64,000 bases of DNA. It comes from Xenopus tropicalis. Taxonomy: Eukaryota; Chordata; Amphibia; Anura; Pipidae. The position numbers and the translations under genes are program-made. Of this stretch, positions 1 to 16,286 are shown in pieces. Below the pieces are notes generated by a model, which was not told the origin of the DNA, searched no databases, and worked only from the letters and a program-made list of their open reading frames with translations. Positions within the stretch are counted from its first letter, which is position 1, and each line of letters starts with the position of its first letter. The stretch is from the NCBI RefSeq assembly GCF_000004195.4, contig NC_030677.2, forward strand, positions 196,444,372-196,508,371, written 5' to 3'.

Positions 1-119
1 CTAATCTTCTTATAAATAAATGGGCATGATCTATGGCAGTTTCATATCTTTCAATGGCATCTTCTTGTTTCAAGAGTTTATATAAAAAACTAATATGATT
101 TTTTTTTCCATCTTTACAG

Positions 120-4513
<4,394 letters not shown>

Positions 4514-4675
4514 AAAGTGATTCTTAAAAATAACAAAATCCAGCTGCTCATCGGACTGAAATTTCTTCAACTGATGAGGATTCAGTAATAATGCCAGGAA
4601 GGGGACAGGGTGAGTCCGTAGAGAAATAACTTTCCCTGCTCAGAACCTGAAGATGGAAGCAGGCGTGATCAGATG

Positions 4676-5159
4676 TAGGGATGTAGCGAACATCGCCAAA
4701 AATGTTCGCGAACCCGTTTCGCCAAAACTCGCGAATATTTGCGAACCCCATAGACTTCAATGGGAAGGCGAACTTTAAAACCTAGAAAAGCCATTTCTGC
4801 CCAGAAAACTGATTTTAAAGTTGTTTAAAGGGTGCCACGACCTGGACAGTGGCATGCAGGAGGGGGATCAAGGGCAAAAATTTCTCTGAAAAATACTTTG
4901 TAAAAAAAACGCCAAAAAAAAAATAACGAAAAAAAATAACGCAAAAAAAAAAACCGCAAGCTATTCCTATGTATATGCATAGGCGATAAAACAAAGCGAA
5001 AAAACGCGGCGGAAAAACTAAGGCGAAAAAACACGGCGCCAAAAAAAAACGCGGCGAACCCAGTGGCTAACATCGGCAAAATTCCGCGAATTTGCGGACT
5101 TGCGAACACCCGATGTTCGCGCGAATTAGTTCGCCGGCGAACAGTTCGCTACATCTCTA
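4676..5159. mobile_element. TAGGGATGTAGCGAAC MITE, hAT-like
   Basis: Inverted ends TAGGGATGTAGCGAAC and GTTCGCTACATCTCTA are flanked by ATCAGATG (4668-4675) and ATCAGAAG (5160-5167), a 7/8 match to an 8-bp duplication as in hAT elements. The interior contains TTCAATGGGAAGGCGAAC and an A-rich array of AAAAAACGC and AAAAATAACG words. It lies 160 bases after the kinase stop and may be part of the 3' UTR. Confidence 0.75.
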
Positions 5160-5392
5160 ATCAGAAGCCAGGGAAAAGCAATTCACAATAAGGCACAATG
5201 AGATAGGAGTCATAATGAGTCAGGCCAGGACCCATTCAAGATACACCACCAAGAGCACTGAGTATTGTGTTTTACCAAAACAATCAGTTCAGCAGAACAT
5301 GAGTGGGTCTGTTTGATGGAAGAAGCTCTCTGGTTGCAGGAATCCTGACAAACAAAGACATTGGGTCATTGGCCATAAGTTCCATTATGACT

Positions 5393-5762
5393 TGCGAAAC
5401 GGATGAAAAAATTTGCCATGGAAAAATTCGCCACACGTCCAAAAATTGTCGCCGGCGTAAAAAAAGAATAGTCACGGGCGTCAAAAGAATAGCCGCGCAA
5501 CGAAATAATAGCTGCTGGCGACGAAACAATAGCCGTGCGACGAAATAATAGCTGCTGGCGACGAAATAATAGCCACTGGCGACGAAATAATAGCCGCGCG
5601 ACAAAATAATAGCCGTGCGACAAAATAATAGCCACAGGCGACAACTTTTTTTTGTTGCACAACATTTTCGCCATTTCTCAAATTTTTCGCCGTTTCGCTG
5701 ATCTTTTGAAAGATTTGCAAATTTTTGGGCAAAGCGAAACGGAACAGATTCGCTCATCACTA
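5393..5762. mobile_element. Family A MITE with internal minisatellite, left end missing
   Basis: The right end ATTCGCTCATCACTA is clear; the left end TAGTGATGAG is absent. The middle holds about ten diverged units of GCGACGAAATAATAGCCGC, the same array type as in copies at 23922 and 61261. Long reading frames on both strands here are translations of this array, not genes. Confidence 0.7.
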
Positions 5763-6275
5763 TTCATAACAAATGTTATGATAAATGTTAATACCTCTGT
5801 ATGGAAGCTATGGATTATCAGCCAGTTTTGTACAGGAAAAGGAACTAGATTCCAGTCACTAGTCACTGATTCTAGTTACCTGTCCTGGTCGCTAGCCTGT
5901 CCCTGGCAACAATTCTGCTTCATCCTAATGCTGAACTGTGTTTACCCTGGTCTGATCTCTGTAGTGTGCAGGTTCCCTGTTCCCAAGTTCCTTGGCCCCA
6001 AAAGGGCGTTGGTGAAGACCGGGCAGGGGCCCTTCTGTTTCACGAAAGAATCTTTCAGGGCTGAATGGTGACCGCTGGCAGCTAGAGTAAGTACTCCTCC
6101 CATTAGGGTATGGACTGGTTCCTAATATCTTCAGGCTACAGGACAGGTAAGGTTTATTCTTCTTAAAATCATATTTTGATTGCCTACCAATCAGAGCTAA
6201 AGCTTAATCCCAATTTCAAAAATATGCCATTTTCTTATAATTATGTATATGATTCATTTTTATTTTATGTTTCAG
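5763..6275. other. Gene-free stretch
   Basis: No repeat end, RNA gene or convincing exon is recognised. A possible splice donor (ACAG|GTAAGG near 6146) precedes the candidate exon at 6276, but no exon can be defined with confidence. Confidence 0.4.
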
Positions 6276-6439
6276 GCGCACTTGGAAAACACATTGCCAT
6301 AATGAATTTATGTTGTCTTCTGTTAGTTCTAAATGTGTTCGAGTGGAGGGTGGCGGCAAGGAAGAGGGTATGGCTTGGAGGGATGAACACAATATTCGCT
6401 GGAAGTGCTGCACTTATAAATATAATACTAATAAATTAA
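6276..6439 (+). CDS. Candidate 3'-terminal exon of an unknown membrane protein
   Basis: A good acceptor (TTTTATTTTATGTTTCAG) ends at 6275. In phase (two bases then 53 codons) it reads ALGKHIAIMNLCCLLLVLNV, then FEWRVAARKRVWLGGMN and TIFAGSAALINIILIN, and stops at TAA 6437-6439. An ATTAAA poly(A)-type signal lies at 6490-6495. Two hydrophobic segments flank a basic loop, which suggests a small multi-pass membrane protein. I do not recognise the family and no upstream exon is identified. It could equally be an open stretch by chance; short length and lack of partners keep confidence low. Confidence 0.3.
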
Positions 6440-7357
6440 TATTGATTTGAAATTCTGTTGCTAAATGTTTGTGACTTTGGTGGAAATCCATTAAAGAGTT
6501 TGAGCCAACTAAAATAGGCAGACACATTCCCGGAGGTTTCTATATCTGGAAATACATCTCAACTCCTGTATTCAATTTAATGTGGCCATTTATCTAAAGG
6601 GCACAAGGGGGTCAGTTTTGAAATCTCATGGGCACAATCTCTGTGTTATTAGGCAGAGGGATTAGTACAGGGAATCCTATACTGACCCACCCTGGAGCTA
6701 CTGCCACCTCCTGACCAAGCAGCAGCTCCAGGGTTTCCTTTGAGTCCAACGTCACTAGGCGCAGCACACCAAGCTGGCTGGAACCCTAGGCAACGCTGGA
6801 CAGCTCAACCACCGTTCCCCCCCCCCCCCAGGGGAATACGGGAAGAGGAGTAATGCAGGTGTAAGCGGGACATGGGGCAGGGGGAGGATAGGGGTCCAGA
6901 TTAAGGGTAGGCAAAGAAGGTACTTGCCTGGCGCCCCCCGTCTGTTGTGCCCTAGGCATGTTCCTCTCCTGCCTGCCCCTAGTTCTGGTCCTGCTTGAGC
7001 CTAAACCAATGCAGACGTCCCTCACATGCCAAACAATGAAAATGACACCAGAGAAACTTCCACACATCGCCTTTTTGTGACTGCTATGATGCTGGAATTC
7101 TGGGTAAAAACACTGCATTGTGGGAAAGAAACATAGTGATTGCACTCACTAATGCTAACTGAGTTAATAAGCCATATTATGGTTTAAAGCACTAATATCC
7201 CATGATTACGCCCCATTTAATAATCCCATTCAAATTGTAGGACACACAATAAAGGTCATTTCATTTTAAGATTGCAGTGTGCAAATAGCAAAAAAAGGCA
7301 GAATTATTAGTAAGGGGCAGAACGCAAAGAAGAAACAGCAGACAGGGTAGACAGGGG
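6440..7357. other. Gene-free stretch with a poly-C run
   Basis: Beyond the ATTAAA at 6490 there is no supported gene. It contains a C-homopolymer near 6818-6830 and a fragment around 6685-6740 (CCTGGAGCTACTGCCACC) that recurs near 9660, 51990 and 54930, so it is a low-copy repeat of unknown type. Confidence 0.4.
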
Positions 7358-7365
7358 TGTGTGGG

Positions 7366-8200
7366 TAGGGTTGCCACCTGGCACCTGGTTTTGACCCCGA
7401 CAGCCCAGTTTTTGGAAGGGCTGCCCGGATCAAAACTTCCTGCTCGGTTTCCCTAATTCGGAAAACCGGGCAGGTCTCAGTAACACTGACGTGGTGATCA
7501 GCCAATCAGCGCGTCATAGAGAGCGCTGAAATAAATAATGAAAGCGTGGAGGGACTGTGGAGCCAGCTGTGGCCCAGTTCCCTCCGTGCTTGTAAGGGGT
7601 TAACTTACCAGCCAGTGCAGTCAGAAAAGGGCAGCCCCCCTTGCTCGCTCCTCCTCCCTCCCCTGTGCCTGCATTCCCGCGCTGCTGCTGCCACTCTGCT
7701 TCCTGATTTCTATTGAGCGGCATCCCCCTCCCACCCTCCCTGTTTAAGCGCACTCTGTTTATTAAAAAAAAAAAAAAAATTGTCATATCAATATAAATTT
7801 GTGGTTTGTCGCAGCAAATGGCGGGGGGTAGTCCTTGGCCATTTAAGTTCTGATGTTGTCTTATGGCTTCTACATGCCCGCTGCGTTCGCAGTGGCCGGC
7901 ATTCGTTAACAAAATGGTTTATTGTTTGGAAAAGTTGAATATACATGGCAAGGACTAATTTTGGACGTTGTATTTGATAATAAAGCTGTGGCCGAACTCC
8001 ACCCACACAACGGTGTCATTGCGTCTTTTGTCAGCTAGGTGCAACGGGGCAAGAGTGATAATGGGAGGGAACAAGTCTCCACAGTCTGAGCCCGCCTCAT
8101 CCCCACCCCACAATGTCACGGCCCTGCCTCCTCCCCGCCCCCCATGACATCACCCTCGCCCCCTGCCCGGCTTACCTAGCTGACAGAGGTAGCAACCCTA
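7366..8200. mobile_element. Non-autonomous hAT element with perfect 8-bp target-site duplication
   Basis: Ends TAGGGTTGCCACCT and AGGTAGCAACCCTA are inverted repeats. The flanks are identical: TGTGTGGG at 7358-7365 and at 8201-8208, a perfect 8-bp duplication as made by hAT transposases. The 835-bp interior is GC-rich at both ends, with CCCGCCCC-type tracts on the right, and encodes no transposase. Confidence 0.85.
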
Positions 8201-8208
8201 TGTGTGGG

Positions 8209-10532
8209 GCCTACTGGGGCTGCCACCCCAGGGGTCCCCCACACCCCCCAGAGGCCCCCACCACCTGCACAAAACCCCACCCTTCCTCCCAAGCGTGCAT
8301 AACAGATACTTACCTAGGCATGATCGGGGAAGGGAGGTCAGCAGGGGAGTACTGGCAGGGATCAGGTCTGGGTCAGCGGGGCCCTTGAGGGACGGGACCT
8401 ACCAGGCTTTTCCCCCAGGTCCCGTAGGAGCCATGCAGGATGTGGATTCACCATGTGGCCGGGATTAAAGGGGTGAGGTGGATTGCAGATTCCCTGGGGC
8501 TCAATGCTAATTAAGTCTAACACTTGCTCCCCGGGGATCTGTAAATGACCCCTTATGTGTTTTCTCCACTGTAATGCTCTCACTGAGTGGTTAAAACTCC
8601 CTTCCTGCCTGCCAACACTTCATATTCACTGGTAATAGGTATTTAACCCATAGATACTATATTTTATGGAACTAAAATGGTTAATGGGTTGCCACATCTA
8701 GCTGCAAGCATCAGGCAGTGGGTTGTGGTGAATTTTATTTTGAATAAATTGTTGCTTGTTTCTATACAACCAGTTCCATACGTAACATTTATGTGGTTTC
8801 TATATTTTAACAACCTGTTCTTCTATCACCATCTGGTGGAGAGGGAACCAAACTGCAGTTCTTACTTCATGTCACAAAATAGCATTTCAAATCACATTGG
8901 AATTATTCCGCCTATAAGGATATATTAGATCAAGTGTAATTGACTGCACAGAAAAAATGATTGAGTGCATAGGTGTGTTTAATATAAAGTAATAAGCAGG
9001 TGATAGGTCTGACTGTGAGGGAAGAAGGCAGGAATATGCTGTATGGGGAGAGAAAGAGACACTGGTATGTAAAATAAAGGGGGAAAGAATGGGGCAGGGG
9101 TGTGACATGGGGAGAGGATGTGGGGACATGGAGAAACAAGGAGAGATTGGTATATTGAGGAGTGAAGAGACTGGGCCATTGTATGGGAGGGGGAAAGACT
9201 GGTACATAGGAAGACAGCATAGAGGATAGTACCGGCCCGGGCACAGAGAAGGTCTTATATGTGTTTATTTTTCTCTCAGAAGGTTAAAGAGGATCTCCAC
9301 CCAAAAATGGTTTATTTAATTCTAAGCAAATTAGTTTCATTTTCTGCAAACTGTGGTTGGTCAGTGGAAATGATCAGCAGGTGGGGCTGTTGTTTTGAAT
9401 TCATTATATTATATCATAATAGAACAGTGGGGGCATAGAGCACTGAGTTTATAAGACAGAAGTGGAGAGAAGTTTTATATTGTAAATAATCCATTGGTCA
9501 AAAAGTCATTTCTGAGTGGTCAGAAGACTACAGACATGTGCCTGTATGACAATGTAGACTTGGTGTAATATAAGGAGTAGATACCAAGTCTATGTGGAGA
9601 ATACATCATTTCATAGGAAAAATGCAGCAGAGGACACGCTTGAATTAGTAGGGAAGATGGCAGTAGCTCCAGGGTTCCTCTGCATCAGTGGGTGCACTTG
9701 TGACTATAGGAGGGTAATGGTTTCTTCAAACTTTAGTTATCTAACCCCTGGCATTGAGAATTGAGTACAGTCATGTTTAGTTGGGAGGGGGAGTAGTTTT
9801 CCTAATGACAAGGGTTTCAGGTTTCCCCAAGATTATAATAATGGGAGTCTGGGTGTGTTCTTTTTTTTGGATTCTCCCACTCACAGGAGGAGGTGAGAAG
9901 GTAGTGAGCAGTCTCCAGCGAGGAGAATACACTGCTGCCATTACAGGGACCCAAGTGGTTAGGCTCAGGACTATATCCTGGAGCATTTCATCTCTGTGGG
10001 TTTCACCTAGTGATGGAGACTGGTCACCAGGAGTCAAGCTATACTACCTTATGATTCCAGACAGAGATATAAAGGATATTTGTGAGTATTATTTGTGCCT
10101 GACCTCCTGCCTCCTATCCCTCAACATCAGTTGAGCACACCTACTAAACTATAGAGACTGGCTGTTGAAATTGTATCAACAAACCGTTCATTGTTCTTAA
10201 GAACCACTGGTGCCCAAAGCTATTGAGAGAGTGAATGATGTGTGCGCACACTGGTGTGGTAACCCTTCCTTCATATCCAGCAAAGGCCCACCTGAGCATA
10301 CAGAGTCATATACCAAAAGTATCTACTGGGAGTTTCTGGCAGTTAGGCCCTTTGCCTGGGCCTAGATCATAGTGTGATTATAGTAGTAGAGCATTTTTGA
10401 GTACACCCCCCCATACACATGTTACATGAGCAATTCAGAAGAAAGGATGGACCAGTGCCAAATGTAACTACTGGGAAGTGCAAAGTCTTTGGACACATAC
10501 GGCCTGTGTCATCCGTTTATAATAGAAGTTTA
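8209..10532. other. Gene-free stretch; purine-rich block
   Basis: 8210-8300 is C-rich. 8330-8420 resembles the interior of the GGTCGGACTG element at 13209. 9010-9230 is a strongly purine-biased block of degenerate GAGACTGGTAYAT units on the + strand. The rest shows nothing I can assign. Confidence 0.4.
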
Positions 10533-11260
10533 GGTAGAACAGGTAGAAATCATATGTTGGTAGAACAGGTAGAAATCATACGTTGGTAGAACAGGTAGAA
10601 ATCATACGTTGGTAGAACAGGTAGAAATCATATGTTGGTAGAACAGGTATAAATCATACGTTGGTAGAACAGGTATAAATCATACGTTGGTAGAACAGGT
10701 AGAAATCATACGTTGGTAGAACAGGTATTAATCATACGTTGGTAGAATAGGTAGAAATCATACGTTGGTAGAATAGGTAGAAATCACATGTTGGTAGAAT
10801 AGGTAGAAATCACGTGTTGGTAGAACAGGTAGAAATCACGTGTTGGTAGAACGGGTAGGAATCACGTGTTGGTAGAACGGGTAGAAATCACGTGTTGGTA
10901 GAACGGGTAGGAATCACGTGTTGGTAGAACGGGTAGAAATCACGTGTTGGTAGAACGGGTAGAAATCACGTGTTGGTAGAACGGGTAGAAATCACGTGTT
11001 GGTAGAACGGGTAGACATCACGTGTTGGTAGAACGGGTAGAAATCACGTGTTGGTAGAACGGGTAGGAATCACGTGTTGGTAGAACGGGTAGAAATCACG
11101 TGTTGGTAGAACGGGTAGAAATCACGTGTTGGTAGAACGGGTAGAAATCACGTGTTGGTAGAACGGGTAGAAATCACGTGTTGGTAGAACGGGTAGAAAT
11201 CACGTGTTGGTAGAACAGGTAGAAATCACGTGTTGGTAGAATGGGTAGAAATCATATGTT
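10533..11260. repeat. Minisatellite, 28 units of exactly 26 bp, with CACGTG cores
   Basis: Unit GGTAGAACGGGTAGAAATCA followed by CGTGTT. The array is 728 bp, exactly 28 x 26, with no insertion or deletion. Units 1-9 end CATATG or CATACG, unit 10 CACATG, units 11-27 carry CACGTG and unit 28 CATATG. CACGTG is the E-box bound by bHLH-ZIP factors (Myc/Max, USF) and contains a CpG. No function is shown by the sequence alone. Confidence 0.95.
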
Positions 11261-11983
11261 TCACAGAGGATTTGAATTATTCCTTCAGGGCAGGTTCCTT
11301 TAAGGAAGAATCCTGGTGCACTGGCTGCAACTCAACTGTATAATAATTCTCTTTTCAAATTAAGATACGACTGTCTGTCACCTGCCTTTTATCATTTTCA
11401 TTAATAACCTGCTACCCAGGCATCAAATATTCCCACCGTATGGGCTTTGCCAGAATAACAATATTTGATTCATATTGAATTGAATATAAATGGCATTTCT
11501 TCTCCCAAAGGTCAATCTGAAGATCTAAATAACTGATGGAAAATCCTGCGCAAAGCTCCGTACATCAGATAATTCTTCCCTTGATCAAAGTGTTTCATTT
11601 CCGCGTGTCTCTCCTTCCTATTTAAATCCATCTGAGAAAGTCGGGTCAGGAAGGGGCAGCGTCTTAGGGGCTAAGAGAGGAAAGAGAGGCATTCAGAACA
11701 TAATCATCTATAGACAAAATATCTCCAAGAGAAAAATTCTCAAGGCAAAATAAACCATGAGATTCGTTTAAACTAATTCCCCAGGATGTTTTATTATCAT
11801 TACTTGCAGGTATGTATTAATTCAAGTTAAAGGGGCAGTACTCGCCATTGTTAGACATAAACACAATGAGTAGGGCTTGTGCTGAGCATTACAAAGTTTC
11901 TATTTTGTTTTTTCTTATTTTTGTATGTTTGAGCTAAAACTCAATTTTTTTTGCCATATATTACCCGTCAAAAGTGCGACAAG
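11261..11983. other. Unique sequence, no gene seen
   Basis: No repeat ends or exons recognised. 11480-11660 is non-repetitive with short AT-rich words and might include conserved noncoding sequence, but nothing in the sequence proves it. Confidence 0.35.
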
Positions 11984-12188
11984 TTTGGAGACAAGTTTTG
12001 GAAGCCCAGAGACACAGTTTTACTCCAAGCAGAGCCTCCTGCAGGCCAGCAGTCCACATGGGGCTACCGAATAGCCAATCACAGCCCTTATTTGGCATAA
12101 CCAAAGAACTTTTTTCATGCCGGTGTGGCTCCCCAACACTTTTTAGGTCTGAGTGTGGCTCACTAGTAAGAAAGGTTGGGGATCCCTG
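11984..12188 (+). mobile_element. CAGTGATCCCCAACC element (family E), left-truncated
   Basis: Contains the family core CAGAGCCTCCTGCAGGCCAG, GGGGCTACCGAATAGCCAAT and the right end AAAGGTTGGGGATCCCTG. The left third is missing. Other copies are at 16287, 18130, 18478, 20107 and 39537. Confidence 0.7.
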
Positions 12189-13200
12189 CCCTAAGGCTCT
12201 GTATCATCCACAATAACTGGGCACTAAGGTATCCTTGTTAGCTTTGTGCCCTATAGATCTTAATCATTGCCACCTGTTGAATGTGCCACTTACAGAAGAA
12301 GGAAAAGGTGGATTAGTTGTGTCTGTCAGCTTCTGATAATATTGCCCAATTCTATCCTCCCTTCCACTTGAGGTGCTACAAATGATACCCCCAACCCTTG
12401 CTTAACTCTCTCTTGAGACTCAAACTGAGTTGAGTGCTAATGGGATTGAGTATTTGCTACCCTTGCTAATGTTCTTACTTTGCTTCATGGAAAAAATCTT
12501 CTCTAAAGAACCTCACATTTTGCTCTTATTTGCAGTATTTGAGTTTCAGCAGTAGGGTGCACTAGTGTTGCTTTTATTTGCTTCTTTAAATATAAAGCAG
12601 CAAAAAGATGAAACCATCTCTTAGTATTCCTCTGGCCTACTCTTCCTAGGTAGGGCATACGGATTAGGTAAATGAAAAAAACTGAATTTATATAGGTTCT
12701 GATGGGCTTGAAATTGCACTAATCAGAGCACAATACAGTTAGTGCCTAAGCAGGTGTTAAGTGCTTGGCTCTCGACACCTTTTGTCCCCCTGGTGCTTCT
12801 TCTTCCCTTTTTTCATGAATGATCCTTGCCCATCTGCCACCCCTCCTTCCTGGGAGTGCAAAGAATTGAGCCTCAGACACAACTCCTGGTGACATGGTGC
12901 ATTGTGGTCAAAACAGAGTTCCCTGCACCTTGCTCCTACTCATAAATGAGCCCTTTTGCATTTTATCTTCTCTTTACCAGGTGCATGTGTAACATTCACC
13001 CAACTTGCCAATTGCTGCTCTAGGTTGCCCATTGTCTCACACTTGGCCATTCAGTTATTTTAAACCTCAGCTTCCATCTTGTCTAAAAGCCTTTTGGGTT
13101 AATTACTAGAAATCAAACTGCTCAACACTAATTGCATCAGGTTTGGTCAGATTTTTAGCAATTTCTCTAAGATCATGGGACCCTGAGGGGAAGCCAATAA
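12189..13200. other. Gene-free stretch
   Basis: No exon, RNA gene or recognisable repeat end seen. Confidence 0.35.
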
Positions 13201-13208
13201 AATGAGGA

Positions 13209-13345
13209 CATGGTCGGACTGTGGGGTGAAGGGCCCACCAGGGCAGGGGGAGCGCTGCAAGAGTCGAGTCTGGGCCGCCGGGTTCCACTAGAGCCGGGGC
13301 CCACCAGGATTTTTCCCGGTGTCCCGGCAGCCCAGTCCGACCCTG
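13209..13345. mobile_element. Short GGTCGGACTG MITE, hAT-like, perfect 8-bp duplication
   Basis: Ends CATGGTCGGACTG and CAGTCCGACCCTG are inverted repeats flanked by AATGAGGA at 13201-13208 and 13346-13353, an exact 8-bp duplication. Only 137 bp long. Diverged fragments of the same family appear near 8340, 36030 and 44040. Confidence 0.8.
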
Positions 13346-13353
13346 AATGAGGA

Positions 13354-14710
13354 TCAAATATCACTAAATGTAAAATCCACCACTACTTAGTAGGGGAACT
13401 GGTAAATGAAGGAGGGTGGAGTAGGGAGAGGTTCAAGGCTTGTAAGTAGGATGTGATCAATAAGTCCTTCATGTCTAAGTTTAAAGCAACTCCAGATACA
13501 GTTTTATCAAATCTTTACTACAAAACATCAAAAATGAGGTTTCCACTATAATAACACACAACGTTTTCAGGAGTGTCTCCACCAGTTCCTTTGCCATTAA
13601 GACTGTCTCTTGGCAGATGAAGCATCACATCCAGCACACTTACCAAATCACTGGAGGTTTTCTATTTTATGAAGATGAATTCAGCAACACGGTTTGTGGG
13701 CAGGTTTCCCCATTAACAGTTCTTTTATGGCCACACTGAATTACTTTGCTCCATTTACTGTCAGAAAACTCGTATACCAAACACTACTACCAGTCCTTCT
13801 CTGCATTGAAAAATAATATTACACATCTGTTGCTGCTCCACTTGGTGCCAATCAGTACAGATTGCTGTATCGCCATGTTTTCTGTGCGGATAACTTGGTG
13901 ACATGACTCTTATTAATGCAAGCCTTGCCCCAGAAAAACTGTGTATTTGGCACAGAGAGGGTCTAATACCAATGGGCTTATTTAGCAACTTTCGATTTCG
14001 TGAATTCGAGTTTGTTTTTCTAAATCAAATGAACTCACATATCGAATGCTTCTTATTTATGAATGTGGTAAACCTGTGCGATTAAAAAGAACTTGAATAC
14101 CTAGAATTTTCAAGTTTACAAACTCAAATAAAACTCAAAAACTCGAATATCTCTTGACTTTGCCAAGGACAACTCCCATTGACTTTTACAGAAACTCACA
14201 AGCGTTTAGATGGCAAAGTTTTACATTACATTTTTGGTATTTTGTCACTAAATAAATACCAGATAAGTTTTTGAGCTAAAAAACACGCAAATTAGAGTTA
14301 TGGTTAAAAAAAATATCAAACTCTTCTTTTTACATTTTTTAATCCCATAAGTACAGCCTATAAATGCCTGTTGACTGTCCGATTATCGCTGCTGAAGTCA
14401 TTAGCTCTGCTATTTTTATGTCTCCTTTTTTCCCCGGCACGGCCATCAGGTTGACATGTCTGTGAATTAAAAGAATTAAGGAAGAAAAAAATCAGACATC
14501 AACAAGGAAATATATTTATAGTAACCGTCAGGGTGCCAAGTGGTCTCCAACAGGGCCAGATTTAGCTTTTACTCTGTTCATTTATGCTCAATGTAATGTC
14601 CCAATGTGGCCTCCAATCCCACCTCATCTTTAAAACAGTATATATAGAATATACCAAAATGACAGCTCTTTAACAGCCCACAAAAACAGTTGCATACTTG
14701 GCAACTTTCA
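13354..14710. other. Gene-free stretch with a diverged AT-rich repeat
   Basis: About 13975-14310 has repeated AACTCGAAT, ACTCGAGTTT-like and ATTCGAG words in both orientations, like an eroded palindromic element, but its ends cannot be placed. The rest shows nothing assignable. Confidence 0.4.
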
Positions 14711-15650
14711 TGTCTTTGCTGTGCCAACAAGTGGACTTACAAAGAGGTGGGCAGTAAACTGGAAAATAAGGTTCAATGTGGACAAGTGCAAAGTTATGCC
14801 CTTTGGTAGAAATAATATAAACGCAAACTATCTCCTGAATGGTAGTGTGTTGGGGGTTTCCTTAATGGAGAAGGATCTGGGGGTTTTTGTAGATCACAAG
14901 TTGTCTAATTCCAGGCAGTGTCATTCTGTGGCTACTAAAGCAAATAAAGTGCTGTCTTGTATAAAAAGGGCATTGACTCAAGGGATGAGAACATAATTTT
15001 GCCCCTTTATAGGTCCCTGGTAAGGCCTCACCTTGAGTATGTGGGGCAGTTTTGGGCTCCAGTCCTTAAGAGGGATATTAATGAGCTGGAGAGAGTGCAG
15101 AGACTGACACTAAACTGTTAAAGGGGATGGAAGGGTTAAGCGATGAGGTTAGACTGTCAGGGTTGGGGTTGTTTTCTCTGGAAAAGAGGCGCTTGCGAGG
15201 GGACATGATTACTCTGTACAAGTACATTAGAGGGGATTATAGGCAGATGGGGGGGTTGTGTTTTCCCCATAAAAACAATCAACGCACCAGAGGCCCCCCC
15301 TTTAGATTAGAGGAACAGAGCTTCCATTTGAAGCAGCGTAGGGGGTTCCTCACGGTGAGGGCAGTGAGGTTGGGGAATGCCCTGCCGGGGGATGTTGGGT
15401 AGGGGGTTCCTCACGGTGAGGGCAGTGAGGTTGGGGAATGCCCTTCCTAGTGATGGGGTAATGGCAGATTCTGTTAATGCCTATAAGAGGGGCCTGGAGA
15501 TCCCCAGATCAGCAACCACAGGGGAGTGGTTGGCAGGGTTGAAAGTAGGTATAGACAGAGGAGGAAGAGGCAGGCACCTAGTTGGCAATGAGGGGGGTTG
15601 CTAAAACCATAGGCATATGACTCTGATACCTGCCCTCCCTTCAGTCCTGC
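14711..15650 (+). mobile_element. 5'-truncated LINE fragment, reverse-transcriptase C-terminus (CR1/L2 superfamily)
   Basis: Three successive frames give typical Jockey-clade LINE peptides: FNVDKCKVMPFGR with EKDLGVFVDHKLS (14760-14910), LPLYRSLVRPHLEYVGQFW (about 15000-15055), and GLFSLEKRRLRGDMITLYKY followed by VRAVRLGNALP (15168-15388). Frameshifts near 14995 and 15120 and stops show it is dead. A 61-bp direct repeat (15339 and 15400) shifts the frame again. The piece after 15455 reads ADSVNAYKRGLE, the usual end of such proteins. Confidence 0.8.
15339..15444 (+). repeat. Internal tandem duplication in the LINE fragment
   Basis: TAGGGGGTTCCTCACGGTGA and the following 25 bases occur at 15339 and again at 15400. 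The period is 61 bp, not a multiple of three, so the duplication breaks the coding frame; it therefore arose after coding function was lost or was neutral at insertion. Confidence 0.85.
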
Positions 15651-16286
15651 TGAAGCGGCAGACATTGTAAGTATGTATGAGAGAGGAGAAGTGGAGAGTG
15701 CTGTTTTCATGGCCAGAGAGCTGAGTTGGGGGGGGGGGGGGGGAGAGGGGAAAGAGTAGGAGCACTTCTATATCACTATATAACAGAGAGGGTCTGTGCT
15801 AAAAATATGACCCACCACCCACCCAAACCCAAACCTGGAACTCACTTTGGCCCAGACTTGCAGGTTTCAGGTCAACCCACTCATCACGACTTTTTCTTAA
15901 AGGAGCAAGTGCTTGAGCATCTTTCTTCTGCACGTGGGAAACACATATTTCTCTAGGTTCTATGTTTATGAGTTAAGAAGTTAAGTCTGTAATATTGTAG
16001 TGGGAAACTTGCTTTGAAATATAGTATATATGGCCTGGCAGGGGAGTAACAGTAGGGCCAGTAGGGGGAGTGTGCAGAGCACAACAGGATCCTGACTGTC
16101 ATGTATATTAATTATGTGTGCCATATTGGGGACCTTAATAGATGTTGCTGTGGGCTTCAATACAACAGGTGAAAGGGATAAAGACCAGGAGTTTACTGAG
16201 GTGTAGAGGGAGCATAAAGTTCAAAAGAATGGCCCTTTAAGTATGCCGTAGTAATGTATGGGTTATCTGGAGACCCTGGTGTATAC
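15651..16286. other. Gene-free stretch with a long G-run
   Basis: A run of about 16 G at 15728-15743 is followed by GAGAGGGG and could form a G-quadruplex. The remainder shows no gene or recognised repeat. Confidence 0.45.

Noticed and set aside
5284..5760. Long minus-strand reading frame with repeated YYFVA/LLFRRQ peptide
   Set aside because: It is the translation of a ~20-bp tandem array inside a family A MITE; similar frames arise in three frames and on both strands.
10533..11260. CRISPR-like regular repeat
   Set aside because: No variable spacers; units are contiguous, and the DNA is from a vertebrate.
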